Assembly: GCA_037355855.1 (NCBI GenBank)
Contig: CM074760.1
Coordinates: 7,432,501 to 7,496,500 of the forward strand
Origin: Pseudo-nitzschia pungens
Lineage: Eukaryota > Bacillariophyta > Bacillariophyceae > Bacillariales > Bacillariaceae
Length of the DNA stretch: 64,000 bases
Direction: 5' to 3'
In this document: piece by piece, positions 35,546 to 47,633 of the stretch
Numbering within the stretch: position 1 is the first letter of the stretch
How the letters are laid out: each line of letters opens with the position of its first letter
The notes under the pieces: generated by a model
Seen by the model: only the letters and a program-made list of their open reading frames with translations
What the model was told of the DNA's origin: nothing
Databases searched by the model: none
Translations under genes and position numbers: made by a program

Positions 35546-38500
35546 ATGTTCGCATGGGCTTCGGAGCAATTCGACAAGATCACGCAGACGGTGGCGCCCC
35601 CGCCGACCGATGCGGCCGGTAGATTCGGCTTCGCCGTCTCCCGCAACGACGAGGCCACCGCCATGGGCTGCATCGCCGAGATGATGGATCCGACCCAGAC
35701 GGTGGTCAACCAGGCCCGGGGGTGGTTTCCGATCCACATGGCCTGCCAGTACAGCATGGTCCAGCTGATCCGATTGCTCATGAACCAGCCCGGGGTCAGC
35801 ATCCAGCAGCCGGACTACTCGGGGTCCTCCCCGCTGCACCACGCGTGCATGTCCACGCAAAAGGCCACGGCACTGGAGGTCGTCAAGCTCTTGATCAATG
35901 ATTACGGCGCCGATCCCTGCGCCAAGAACTCTCAGGGACAGACCCCGTACGACTTGGCGACGCTCAACTCGATCCGCCAGTACCTGTTGCCGATCCAGCT
36001 GCAGCGCGAGACGCAGTACGCCCTCGACAATGGCGGTGTGGGACTCGCGCCCGGCATCGATCTGGGGGGACTCAAGATCCGCCGGCCCAACATGGCACCG
36101 CCTCCCCAATTCGGAGGAGCGGGGGTAGTGGCCGCTCCTCCCGCTGCTGCGGGTGGCGGTGGTTCGATGATGTATCCGCAGACACCGGCCTTTGGATCTC
36201 CCGCCGGAAGAACCTCCTCGGCTCCTTCCACGTATGCAGCCCCGACCCCCCAGCAACCACCATCGCAACAATCCGCATCCGCAAGCGCGCCACACTCCAT
36301 TGCCCCCGCCCCCGTCAGCATGCCCGGAAGCACCCGAAAGCCAAGTGGGGAAGAGACGTCGCGGTATTCCCGCACGGGGGGTTCCAGCCTCGCGGTCTAT
36401 TCGAAATACAAGGCGGACGGCTTTCATTCGAGCTCGTCCGACGTGAACCTCCAGAAAAAGTACGGCCACGTCGGAGCTGCCAGCTCCGGTGTGCAACCCC
36501 CTCCCGACTCGGGCAACGCGCCGCGGTCCTTTGCCGGACCGAATCCCTTTAGCGGCGCCGCCAATCTCGGGGGCGTCTCTCGGTACGCCTCGTACGGGCA
36601 GACGACCACCGCGGCACCCGCTCCGGTCTCGGGTCCCGTGTTCGGGGGAATGGGATACGTCCATCCCGCGGTGGGCCTCGCCGGACAGCCGGCTCCCAAG
36701 TTCTTTACGCCGGGAGCGACGTCGACGCCGTCGTCCACTCGAACGACCTCGGCACCGGCGTCCGCTGCAGCGGCAGCCGCACCGACGTCGCCCTTTTTGC
36801 CGCCGCCCCCGTATTCGGGAATATCGGAACCGGCGACTCCGGCGACCAACCTGTTTGGGGCCCCGCCGGCGGCGACCGCGACGGAGACGGCTTCTACCGC
36901 TACCGCTCCCGCGGAGGCAGCTCCGGCGGTCGGGGAACTCGAATCCGAGGAGCCGCAACCCCAATCCGCGCAGGAGGATTTCAGCGGTGACTGGGTGGAA
37001 ACCACCGATCCCGGATCCGGAGCGACCTACTACTTCAACACTCAAGACCAATGAAACCAGCTGGGAAAAGCCCTGGGAGACGCCCGCCGCCGACTCGGCG
37101 GACGCAGCAATGACGGAGACTGCAACGGCGACCGAATCCGCGGCAGAACCGGCAGAAGCCGGTGACGAAAGCGATTGGACCGAGACGGTGGACCCATCTT
37201 CCGGAAGCACCTATTACTACAACAGCAAAACGGGCGAAACCAGCTGGGAAAGACCGAATGCCGCTGCCACCGACAGTACCGATGCTGTTGCGGCCGAAAA
37301 CGAGACGGAACCAGCAAGTCAGGAATCCCAATGGGTCGAGGCCACGGATCCGTCTTCCGGAAACACCTATTACTACAATTCCATCACGGGAGAAACGAGC
37401 TGGGACAAACCTTCCGTATTGCAGGAGGAGGAGGAGGAAGAAGAAAGAAGACTGAAACCAAAGAAAAAGACGAAGAGCCGTCATCGGCTCCCGATGCAGA
37501 TGCCGATGCCGCAAGCCCTACCGATCCGGCTGTGGAAGAGGAAACGCAACCCGTGGTGGTGGAAGACGAGAGCTCTCCCGCGGAAGAAACCAGCGAGGGC
37601 ATTACCACGGATCTCGCCGAGGCTGATGCCGATGCCGATGACAACGCCGTTGCCGTCGCCACCGAGATTGCCTGAGGACAAGGAAACCAGTGAAGCATCC
37701 CAGTGGGCCGAAACCACCGACCCTTCGACCGGAAACTACTTACTACTACAATTCCGTCACGGGGGAAACGAGTTGGGACAAACCAGCTGCTCTGATGGAA
37801 GAACCGCAAGACGAGCCACCGTCCGCGGCCATGGATGCGGCAGTGACCGAGGCAGCAACCACCGATCCCGTTTCGGAGGAAACGGAACCCTTGGACGACG
37901 ATGGTTCTCCCGCGGAAACTTTGCCCACTGAACCACCAACGGAAGAAACCAGCGAGGACGCCACCGATCCTTCAGCCGCCGATGAAAGCACTGCAGGAGT
38001 TGACACTGAGGAAGAGCCAACAGAAGCATCCCAATGGGCCGAAACCCTTGACCCTTCCACCGGAAATACTTATTATTACAATTCCGTTACCGGGGAAACA
38101 AGCTGGGAGAAACCCGCAGCTCTTATGGACGAGCAACAAGAAGAACCATCCGCGGCAGCGGCAACAGTAGTATCAAGCGACCCGGTTTCAGAGGACACGG
38201 AACCCGTGACGGAAGACCAAGGCGCTCCCGTGGAAACTTTTGCGAGCGACCCACCAACGGAAGAAACGAGCGAACCCATCTCCACAGAACCTGCGGCCGC
38301 TGATGACGGTGGTGGAGTTGCCACTGATGAAGAACCAAAACAACAAGCATCGGAGTGGGCGGAAACCACAGACCCTTCCACCGGAAACACCTATTATTAC
38401 AATTCCGTTACAGGGGAAACGAGCTGGGAGAAACCCGCAGCTCTGATGGAAGAAGAACAAGAAGAATCATCGGCGGTTCCAGATGCCACGACAGAAACAG

Positions 38501-39803
38501 AGACCGAGCTAGCAACTGCCGATCCTGTTTCGGACGAAACGGAGGCCGAGAGCTCACCGGAGGAAGTTTCCCCGGATGAACCAATGGCCGAAGAAAGCGA
38601 CAATCTAACCGACGAGAAAGAGGCGACGGCGGAAATGGAAGACGAAACGGCAGACGATGGAGCAATCCCGCAAGAGAATGGCTGACGCCGCGCAGGAAGA
38701 AACCACCGAGGACAGCGGTGCCAATGACCTCCCCGCCGGCTGGTCCGAAGTCACGGACCCGTCCTCTGGGAACGTCTATTATTACAATACCGATACTCAG
38801 GAAACGAGTTGGGATAGACCCGTAGCCGCAACGGATGCTAGTGGGGAGGCAAACGACGAGCCAGTTTCGGTGGATTCCCCGCAGGAGGAATTTCGACACG
38901 CAAGTCGCAACATTGGCGGAAGAAACGCAGGCTGAACCGGTGGATGATTTGGCAGAGGGATGGGAAGAAGTCCAGGATCCGACTTCGGGCAACAGTTATT
39001 ACTTCAACAAAGAAACGCAAGAAACCAGCTGGGAAAAGCCAATCAAGGAATCTTCTCCTTCCTCCACGGAAGACGAGCCAGCTTCATCGTCCGAGGAGCC
39101 GCAAGAAGCAGATTGGGCGGAAACCCTGGATCCTACGAGCGGAAAGACGTACTACTTCAATGCCAAAACCGGTGAAACGTCTTGGGAAAAACCGGAGAGT
39201 CTGACGACGCAAGATTCGGTTCCGGCGACAACGAGTGAGACCGTTGACGAAACTACCGAGCCCGTCACTGCCGGGGACGTGTTTGCGGCACCGGCGGTCG
39301 AAGCCGCTCCGAAATCCGGAGAAAGCATCGGGAGTTTGCTGAACGGCACGAGCCCACTTGCGAAGAGTACCGAGCGCCAACAGAGCGCGGAAGAAATGTT
39401 TGCGGCACCGGCGATCGATCCCGCTCCGAAATCCGGAGGAAGCCTCGCGGATCTGCTGAACGCCAGTCCGCTGGCGAAGACCCACACGCGCCAAAAGAGC
39501 GCCGAAGACGTCTTTGCGTGTCCCCCGACACTCGATGAACCCACAACATCCGCTGCCCCGACATCCAATGGAGGTTTCGTTTCGGAAGGCGCTACTGCTA
39601 CCACTGCGCAAGAGTTGTTTGGTGTACCCTCCAAGCCCATCGTCGAAACCGTTGAAGAGAAAAAAGCCGATGCTGGTTCCAAACAACCCGTGTCGTCGGA
39701 GAGTGCCGACGACTGGACCGAGATGGATGGAGAGATGACAGACATTCCTCTAACTCCCGGTCCGGTCCATCTGAAAAAGTCTCCCAGCAAAAAAACTCAG
39801 TGA
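35546..39803 (+). CDS. Ankyrin-repeat protein with an array of nine WW domains
   Basis: Starts at ATG 35546 (MFAWASEQFDKITQ). Residues of about 30-160 are ankyrin-like (GWFPIHMACQYSM, GSSPLHHACM, GQTPYDLATL). A Pro/Ala-rich disordered region follows. Then nine WW domains of the form W-x-E-xx-DPxSG-xx-YYYN-xxxx-ETSW-xx-P are separated by acidic linkers (about 36990-39200). The C-terminus has repeated FAAPAxxxAPKSG...LLN...SPLAK modules. WW domains bind Pro-rich peptides, so this is a probable scaffold. The frame changes at 37046-37054 (+1), about 37420-37452 (-1), 37673 (+1), 37737 (+1), 38683 (+1) and 38894 (+1). With these corrected the product is about 1417 residues. The WW cores are conserved in every frame segment, so the breaks are recent, erroneous or tolerated. 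Confidence 0.8.
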
Positions 39804-40231
39804 AAGCACCACCGAAGCGGCGGCGCCCGCCCCGGCCGCTGCGAAAGGGAACTGACTTGTTTGCGGCCATCGGCATGCCACCCCCACCGTTCCAAAGCAG
39901 ACGATAATAAAAATTGATGACACTATCCACAAGCTATGAATAGCATAACTAGTAATGAGTAATGCCTTTAGAGATTTTCAATTGTAATTTCAAATAATTG
40001 ATTCCATTCGAATGACTTGTCTTCGAAACGATTATTCTTAACAATGATCCTTTTTGTTTTCGAAATCGCAGGTCATGTATTTCTATGTTTCGGTGTGTAA
40101 AAATTGCGACTCGAAATAATAAAAGAACCGCACCGAACCAAACCGAATGGCAACGGCGCCTTCCCGTCACGTCATATCACCTCACGTCATATCACGTCAC
40201 GTCACGCCACAGCACGCCACGTCCCTTTTTC
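39804..40231. other. Convergent 3' spacer
   Basis: 428 bp between the WW-array gene and the DUF1350 gene. CACGTCATATCA/CACGTCACGCC words repeat at 40165-40218 near the DUF1350 stop. No gene seen. Confidence 0.55.
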
Positions 40232-42052
40232 TCACAGATTGCCTTCCTCGAGCCACCGCACCAGGTCCTCGACGGTCGCCGCCGCCTCGGTGTACCCCAG
40301 TCGTTCCTTGGAGGTGTCGAGTCCCAGCAGGTCCTCGGCGCGCTCTGCCACGTCCAGCGGCGGGGCCAGCAGCGGTGCGGCGTGCCCCCCTCCCAGAACC
40401 TTGCGCTCGACGTCGATTTCCACCATGGGTCGCTTCATGCGGGTGATGCTCCGGGCTTCCTTCAGGACTTCCTCGATCTCGTCGCTCTCGTCGATGGGAT
40501 CGTCCCGGTATCCCACGATGAGGGTCCGCCGGGGCCGGTAGGCCTTGCCGGCGGCGGATCGGACCATCGCGGGGGGCGGATTGAAGTCCCGGGCTCCATC
40601 GGCAACCTGAGTGCGCATCGGGAAAAACAAACAAACGCAAGCAATTCGCGAGTTGAGCGTTGGGATCGCCACCGAATCCATCGTCCAAAATTCATTTTGT
40701 CCGCTTCGAAACACGGAACCGAAAGGCAACGAAAGGAAACGAAACGAAAAAGAACTTACGATGCTTACCTCGTCGATGAGCTTCGGTATTTGTTCCAGCG
40801 ACACAATGGTTTCGTGAAGGATCGGCAGGACCCCCGCGTCGCTCAGGGCTTTCACGGAGGGCTCCGCCCACCTGGCGTACGTCTCACGGACCTCGGATGG
40901 GATCTTGAAGGACGCGCTTCCACCGCCGCCGCCCCGCGCATCGAAAAACGGCGGGAACGGAACGGGGGACCGCGCCGCCGCGGCGAGGAATTGGTCACCC
41001 AGGAGTTTCCGGGCCTCCTCCAGCAATTCGTCGGACGGCAGCCGTCCCCTGGAGGCGGCCTTGGCCAGCTTGAGCCCCAGGACCAGCGAGTCGTTGGAAC
41101 TCGGTCCCCGGTTCGGAGCGGCGGTCGAGGTCGTCGTTGCGCTCGTGCTCGAACCGCCGCCGCTTCCGCCGCCGTCGGTTCCGAGCTCGGGTCCCACCGC
41201 CAAGGACGAAAAGAACGGCGCAAAGAATTCCTCGAAGAACGGCACGGCGTCCGAGACCGGCTTGTTGTTGAAGCTCAGCAGCGCGTTGGCCGCCCGGGGC
41301 GTGTCGGGAAAGAGCGACGAGATCAGGACCTGCAGCAGCGCGCCGCAGGAGTGCCCGATGCCGACCACCGGCAGGGCCCCGTACTGCTTGGCCAGCGTCG
41401 GGGCAACGGCCTCGAATTTCGTGAGAACGTCGTCGCAGGTCGCCAGGTGGTCGAAGGACAGGTCGTAGGGAGTGGCGACGATCAAGAATCCCTCGGCGGC
41501 CAGTTTTTCCAACAGATACCGGTAGGTGATGTGGGGGGCCTTTCCGACCAATGCTCCGCCCAAAAAGTGAACGACGGCCCGTGGCTGGGCGTTGAACGCG
41601 TCGACGTATTCGTCGTTGTCGCCGGTGTTGGTGCCGCTGCCGGCGGCAAAGGTCGGCCGCAGGACCCAGTTCCCGTGGAGGTTTTCCCAGTCACCGACGA
41701 CGCCGGCGGTTTCGTCCTCGTAATCGTAATCGTCCTTGCCAGCGGGTTCCGTCGTCGTCGAAGCAGCAGACCGGGTGGCCGGGGGAGGATTCGCCGATCC
41801 GTTGGTTGCCGCATCGGCGGATTCGTTGACCGGCGTGGTTGAAACCTCAAGAAGGGACGGAATCCGACAGCTCCTCGAATCACCCAATCGTTCGGAGGGA
41901 GCGATGATTCGGTTTCCGAAATTTGTTTTTGGAAAGACCGCCGATCGCGGTGGTGACGGACAAAAGGCGGAAACTCCCTCCGGCGTGGTCCATGCGCATA
42001 GCACCGCAGAGGACACCACTAGAATCATCATGCTGGCAGAACGGACCAACAT
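40232..42052 (-). CDS. Plastid-targeted DUF1350 alpha/beta-hydrolase-like protein
   Basis: Exons 42052-40769 and 40606-40232. The 162-bp intron (40607-40768, GT-AG) is a multiple of three without stops, so an unspliced reading is also open; the donor and acceptor are canonical and the retained peptide is unlike the family. ATG 42052 gives MLVRSASMMILVVSSAVL, a signal peptide ending VSA, followed by F: this is the diatom bipartite plastid-targeting pattern (ASAFAP-like). The mature protein of about 520 residues matches the DUF1350 family: PRAVVHFLGGALVGKAPHIT, then VGIGHSCGALLQ with a GxSxG nucleophile elbow. Enzymatic substrate is unknown. Another ATG 45 bp upstream exists but makes a poorer signal peptide. 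Confidence 0.88.
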   Translation of the reverse strand: MLVRSASMMILVVSSAVLCAWTTPEGVSAFCPSPPRSAVFPKTNFGNRIIAPSERLGDSRSCRIPSLLEVSTTPVNESADAATNGSANPPPATRSAASTTTEPAGKDDYDYEDETAGVVGDWENLHGNWVLRPTFAAGSGTNTGDNDEYVDAFNAQPRAVVHFLGGALVGKAPHITYRYLLEKLAAEGFLIVATPYDLSFDHLATCDDVLTKFEAVAPTLAKQYGALPVVGIGHSCGALLQVLISSLFPDTPRAANALLSFNNKPVSDAVPFFEEFFAPFFSSLAVGPELGTDGGGSGGGSSTSATTTSTAAPNRGPSSNDSLVLGLKLAKAASRGRLPSDELLEEARKLLGDQFLAAAARSPVPFPPFFDARGGGGGSASFKIPSEVRETYARWAEPSVKALSDAGVLPILHETIVSLEQIPKLIDEVSIVSSFSFRFLSLPFGSVFRSGQNEFWTMDSVAIPTLNSRIACVCLFFPMRTQVADGARDFNPPPAMVRSAAGKAYRPRRTLIVGYRDDPIDESDEIEEVLKEARSITRMKRPMVEIDVERKVLGGGHAAPLLAPPLDVAERAEDLLGLDTSKERLGYTEAAATVEDLVRWLEEGNL

Positions 42053-42916
42053 GGATCTCGTTCGTATCCGATTCGGAGTCCCGCAATTCATTATCATTCT
42101 CTGGTTGGAACGAAACCTTCGGAAGAAAAGGGTATGTTCTACAACTCGTTGCCCTTTCTGGGTTTTCTATTGCGATGGATTGAATCTCGATGGCCTCTTC
42201 TACTTGCAGATCAACCTGCCTATCTTTTCTGTTTCAACTATCTTCTAGTTCTTTTGTATTGGCACTGTCGTTGGTCTGTCGGGTACGAATACATTAAGTT
42301 TTGTTTTGTGCCTCTGGAAATGGAACGAGTGACAGAAAAGTAGTTTTGCTTGCTTCATACGGATCAAGGCTGTAGTTAGAGGTTTGTTGGCAGCTGACAC
42401 TCAGCGGACAGCGTTGGAATGACGCCATTCAATTCGGTAGTAACCTTGCCAGTAGCGGTAAGGCTTAGGAAAAAAGGAACAGAAGATAGATGATCTCCAC
42501 ATCTCGATCCAGAAGAACAATCCGAATGATGAGCTGGAGTGCACAAAAAGTCATAAAAGGGGGAGTAAAGTCCAATGAGAATTGAGAATGGTATTTTATG
42601 ATTGATTGAGCATTTGTGATTTTTGATTTGGGGGGAAGTGAACAACATGAAACAGTTTTCGAATTTGGGATTTTTCGAAAAAAGATTGAATACGGTAAGA
42701 TTTTTAAGGTGAGGTGGTATGTGATTGAGATGATTGATGATTGATTGATGATTTTGATGATTTATTTGATGATTGATGGAACATGAACGATGGAAGATGG
42801 TGGTTCCACTCTTCATCATTCCCCATCCTTCGAATTCGTCCAGTCCCCAAGAGCGGCCCCGGCATTCGTTCATCCATCCATCCCTCACGCCGATCGCACG
42901 CGTGCAGCATCCCGCC
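42053..42916. other. Divergent spacer
   Basis: 864 bp between DUF1350 and the ubiquitin protease gene. It contains a GATTGATGAT-type simple tract at 42720-42785. No gene supported. Confidence 0.55.
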
Positions 42917-45015
42917 ATGAGCAACACAGCTATCGATCCGATCGGCTCGACGAGAGGGATTCGCAACGTTTCGAGTGTTTCCGTGCCACATCGCGTGCGC
43001 CGTTCAGATCCTGTGCCACGCCATTCCGACGATTCGTTCCGGCCTGCGCCAAATCCTGAAGGATTCGAACGCCGATGCCGAGGAACGCGAAAGGTCTGTC
43101 TCCGTCTCCGCGAACGGCTCGTCTCTCTTGGAGGAACTGCTGGACTTTGTCCGCACCGATGCCTTCCCCGACCGCTGCGACGGTGACGGCGACGGCGACG
43201 AGAACGAGAACGAGAACGAGCAGCCGAACCGGGATGGACCGGGTTCGGCTCGGGGTTCGGAGCCGCAGCCGCCGCCGTGGAATCCGGAACGGCTGTACGC
43301 GGTGATCGCTCACGCGAGCAACGGTGTGGGCGGAAGCGGCGGCGGAAGCGGCAGGTTCTCGCTCGATCCCCACGCTCTGGGGGACGCCACGCGGAGCCTG
43401 TCGTGCCTGCTGCACCTGCTGTCGCACGAGGGGGCACCGTGCGGGCGAGCGTGGAAACGTCTCTTGGAGTCTTCGGTGTGGGAGGGAGAAACCCGGCAGA
43501 TCCTGAGGGGCCGTCGGCGACTCGTAGGTTGACGCCGGGGAGGACGAGAACGGTGGCGGTGCGAGTGCCGATGGCAATGGCAATGGTAACGGTGGAGTCC
43601 GAGGTTGCGGTACGAGAGCAACGGTTTTTGGAACGCACCAAACCGGCCCTTCGGAACAAATCCATGGCGTCGCCCCTGATCCTCAGGTTTCGGGACACCG
43701 ACGAGGGCATCGATGGCGGATGGAGCGTGGTGCGAGCTCTGGAGGAGGTCTTTGAGCCGCAGACACTCAAGGGGTCGAACTATCCGTGGGACGGTCTGTC
43801 GCCCGATACCTATTCGGAGCGAGAAATCGTGTGTTCGGAGGACCGCTCCGTGGACAGCGATAGCGATGATAGCAGCAACAATGCGAGCGACCGTGAGTGC
43901 AACGATGATGGTAGCACCAGTAGCAGTGACGGTGAAAGTGATAGTGACAGTGATAGTGATAGTGATAGTGATAGTGATAATAGCAGCAGCAGCAGCAGCT
44001 AGCAGCGATGACAGCCACGAGGATTGGATCACCTCCAAACAAATCGAGGTTCGAATCGTGCCTAGGATATGGCTTTTGCACCTGGATCGACCCCAATCAT
44101 CCGTCCGAAAATTTCGAAGAATGGCACACGTAGCAACGCAACAAACACGAGAAACAATAGAGAGCGAAAAAGGGTTCTCGTTGTTCGACCACGTTCGAGT
44201 GCCGATGGAGCTGAAAACGCCATCGATCTCGACGCGTGTCACGAACGATGATGGCGGGAACATTAGTTCCAACGATGCTTCGAGAGAGGAAAGCGATCCA
44301 AAAGAGAACGGAAGATGAAGACAGGGATGTGACAGGGGGTTCTCCCAAGAGTCTGTTTCTGCGAGGGGCAATCGTGCAGGTAATAGACGTGGATGACGAC
44401 GACAACGAATTAGAAGAGGACTGGGAAGGGGGCCATTCTGTTACTCTGTTACGGATTGACGATGCCAATGCAAATTTAAATGTAAATGAGCCAGCTTCCT
44501 GGGTATTGGTGGACGATGATTGCTGCACGCCCATATCTCGAGACAGAGCTCTCCGAATGATGGGTGGTGTAATAGAGGCCAACTACGACAGACGGGACAA
44601 GAAATGCGAAAGCGGCAGGGGCAAGGGCAGCGGCAGCGGTAATTTGACATACTTTTCGGCGAGTCTACTAGTATATTCTGTGGCCGACGACGACGACGAG
44701 GACGACGACTCCTCCCATCAGGAGTGGAAGCAACTCCGAAACGACCTGGTGTCGTCGTGGAACGACCACAGAGCGGAGTTGGAAGCAAAAGCAAGGGCCG
44801 AGGCATCGCTCGTGGGAAAACGGCTCCGGATCCGATGGGCCGGGGGAAAGTTTTACGCGGGGACCATCACGCGATACGATTCGTCGTCGGGAACGCACCG
44901 GGTCACCTACGACGATGGCGACGTCAAGGAATACCACCTCGAGAAAAAGACCGTGGAATGGATCGATCCCAGTCGGCGAGTGAGGAAAACGAAACCGGCA
45001 CAGTGTGTTTCCTAG
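42917..45015 (+). CDS. Ubiquitin-specific protease (C19) with Tudor-like C-terminal domain, frame broken five times
   Basis: Probable deubiquitinase. ATG 42917 begins MSNTAIDP; the Cys box follows as GIRNVSS...CHIACAVQILCHAIP. Mid-domain parts are LLHLLSHEGAPCGRAWKRLL and PRIWLLHLDRP. The His box is GGHSVTLLRIDD, followed by SWVLVDDDCCTPISR and ASLLVYSV. This is the canonical USP order. The C-terminus (VGKRLRIRWAGGKFYAGTI and then VTYDDGDVKEYHL) resembles a Tudor/agenet reader of modified histones, suggesting a chromatin DUB. Continuous reading needs five +1 corrections: about 42977-42982 (a 4-base insertion fits the Cys box best), 43530, about 43575-43600, 44000 and 44316. With these it is about 697 residues. 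It could be a pseudogene, a mis-assembled gene or a frameshifted one. A (AGTGAT)n Ser/Asp tract lies at 43919-43980. Confidence 0.7.
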
Positions 45016-45187
45016 CAGGAACCCGCAACGATCATTCGATCAAATCATCAGTCCGTCGTGTTATTTGAATGCACATGTATTCTTGTCAATAGCTAAAATG
45101 CGATATTGTATGATAACAAAGAATGCGATATTGTATCGGTACGCTTTCCTTCTAGTGTCCTTTTGTTCGCTTTGTCGAATGATTCTC

Positions 45188-46277
45188 CTAGTTTTCGGTC
45201 TCCTCGACAACTCCGCAACGTTCAATCTTGACGACCGCAAGAGGTTTTCCGGATTGGGTGCCGCACTTTTCTTCGATCAATCGAACAACATTCATTCCAC
45301 TCGTCACTTTTCCAAAAATGACGTGCCGCGTGTCCAACCAGGGCGTGGCTTTCGTGGTGATGAAAACTGTCGTCCCCCGAATTCAATCAGATGCGTGTGA
45401 TGTGGTGGTTAGCAGGTATCTTCCAAAACAAATTCACGACGAAAAAACAGTCAACGGGAAGCAATCAGTAGAGTAGACTTACATTGAGAGCCATTAGTGT
45501 TTTTTCCGGAATTTGCCATGCTGTTTTTGCGCGGTATCGAAAGCAAAGAAAACAGGAACGGTGATGGGATTGTGAGTACATCATCAATGCCAATACGCAT
45601 CTCCGAGCAACGCTTTGTTGGCGTAAGCTGCAGCCTTCCATTCTACATCTCCCAACTGGTGTTGCCACCCAACGCAGTCAAACTACTCACGACAAAATTC
45701 CGGGCCCCGTGTGTCGGAACCTGTGAAGCCCGTTTTTCTCGTCGGCAAACCTGTCGCCGTAAATCGACAAGCCACCCGTGCCATTGTGGTTCGTAAAGTC
45801 TCCGCCCTGGATCATGAACCCCGGAATGATTCGGTGAAAGGTGGAACCCTCGTACGCCAGCTTTCGTCCGCGGGGATGCGTGGTGTCCCCCCGTGCCAGT
45901 GTTTCGAAGTTCAGGGCCGTTCGGGGCACCGCGTTTCCGTACAGGCCCACGACGATGCGTCCCGCTTCGTTGCCGTCGATGCTCACGTCGAAAAACACGC
46001 GGGAGGTAATCTGGTTCAGGGTGTCGTCGTCGATGTCGTCGTCCTCGTTTTCCTTGGCGCGATCGGATATGGTGTTGGTGAAACTTATTCCGACCGCGTA
46101 CGCGCCCATCATGGCGGCAACCGTTCCGACCTGCCACACCAGATTGTTTGTCTGTTTGGGAGGGGAATCCGATGCGAAATTGCGCCGGACGAGGTGATGG
46201 GGGTGTTGTCTCCGGACGACGAGTCCCCGACTTGCGCAGCTTCGCAGACTGGAAATCAAAGTCCCCTTTAGGATCAT
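45188..46277 (-). CDS. Membrane-anchored cyclophilin (peptidyl-prolyl isomerase), probably mitochondrial
   Basis: Three exons: 46277-45691, 45520-45483 (38 nt) and 45366-45188; 267 residues. Introns of 170 and 116 bp are GT-AG. The joins rebuild [20 protein letters not shown], the hallmark cyclophilin stretch. Catalytic residues are present: [15 protein letters not shown] (the Arg, Phe and Gln of the active site) and [12 protein letters not shown] (Trp of the cyclosporin pocket). The N-terminus is Arg-rich without acids ([18 protein letters not shown] to VRRNFAS), typical of a mitochondrial presequence. One hydrophobic segment follows ([20 protein letters not shown]), so inner-membrane anchoring is likely. 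It converges with the USP gene with a 172-bp gap. Confidence 0.93.
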
Positions 46278-47633
46278 TTTGCTGGAGAGTGTTTAGGCGG
46301 ATCGATGATCGATAGAAGTACTTCCGATGAATGGGGACTGGCACGGCAGTTGACTCGAAGTATGTTTTGAATCTTTTGTTCTGTGTCCACAGAAGCCCAT
46401 CATCAATCATAATGAATCATCAGGGGATGGATTTTGAAAAAGGATGGGACATCTATCTCCATTCATTCCCGCTTCAGTCATTAATCCCGGTATCGGCTCT
46501 TCTGTCCTTCGATGTCTGTAGTTATTTCAAATTGCAAATAACCATCATGACAAGCATGGTATACCAATGGCACCTCAAAAGAAGATTTGCACTTGTCCAA
46601 TTATTCTAACATCACTTTTTTAATACTAGGACCAACCTCGTTTACGGCCATCATAGAAAATTCTAATGCTGCAAGGGATGACAAACCACCTTCTTGCTAG
46701 TAGTACTAGGGTACAATCGAAGGGATGGCAAACTTCTCCATTTTGATCATGTGAAAAAAGCTACACAAACGACAGTTTACACAAGCCTCAAGCCATAGAA
46801 TGATGGTTGAAAGGATGTTGGAAGGTGATGATCTGTTCTCGACTCTTAACAGAAGCTGAAGAAGTACTAGAAGGAGTAGAAGAAAATAATACTACTATAG
46901 AATAGATGTTGCCATTACTACTACTACTAATACTGCTTGTGGATATGAGACAATTAGCAGCATTCTGACTTTGAGATGCTTTACTTTGATACTAACGCAT
47001 CATTGGTAAGGATAAGGTTACCATGCAGTGTCCGGTGAGGGTACGTATTGCATGCGCTGTGACAGTTACAAGTTACCATCATGCAATTGCGAATTGGATA
47101 CAGTAGTAATTACTGGCAGAAAATTCAAGGCTTTGTTTGTAATCCTAAGGTTACCGTACTATTCTTCACAACGCAAGCGAAGATTGGTTGATGCCGGCAC
47201 ATGCTTTGCTCGGATTTAGTATGAGAACAACGTCATGACGTGTGTCTGTTTTTCTATTGCCCTTATCTCAATGCACTGTCAACTTAGATACCACAATGTA
47301 ACATCTTATGTTCGCCACTTCATACTTCTCGCGATTTCAACAAACGTGATTATCCTTCTTGTTTTTAGGATGCGCAATGAACAGTTCCACCAACCAACCA
47401 CGAAAAGCGTCACTCACATTTTTCATACCGGTACATCTGTTCCAAGTCTCATGAGTCCACGATGCATCTGCTTTGTGAAAGAACAAACGAAACATCGACG
47501 ACGTTGCGAGCCATAAATTTACAGGTGTGACTTTGACCATCACTCCTGATCAGTAGGGACGCGTTGCCCACTCTTTGACGTCGGTGCTATACTTCAGACT
47601 TCCAGAGGAAACGCCGTTTGATTGCGAACGAAC
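46278..47633. other. Divergent spacer
   Basis: About 1.36 kb. AT-rich; CTA/TAG words at 46865-46935; GTAAGGTTAC words at about 47005 and 47148; ATACCGGTAC at about 47428. No gene supported. Confidence 0.55.

Noticed and set aside
44041..44065. tRNA B-box-like GAGGTTCGAATCG
   Set aside because: No matching A box or cloverleaf, and it lies inside the ubiquitin protease coding sequence.
37046..44318. Tiny introns as a general explanation for the frame breaks
   Set aside because: At 38683 no GT lies close upstream, and at 10477 and 44316 the available GT-AG pairs have the wrong length modulo three. It remains possible only at 1682 and 57091.
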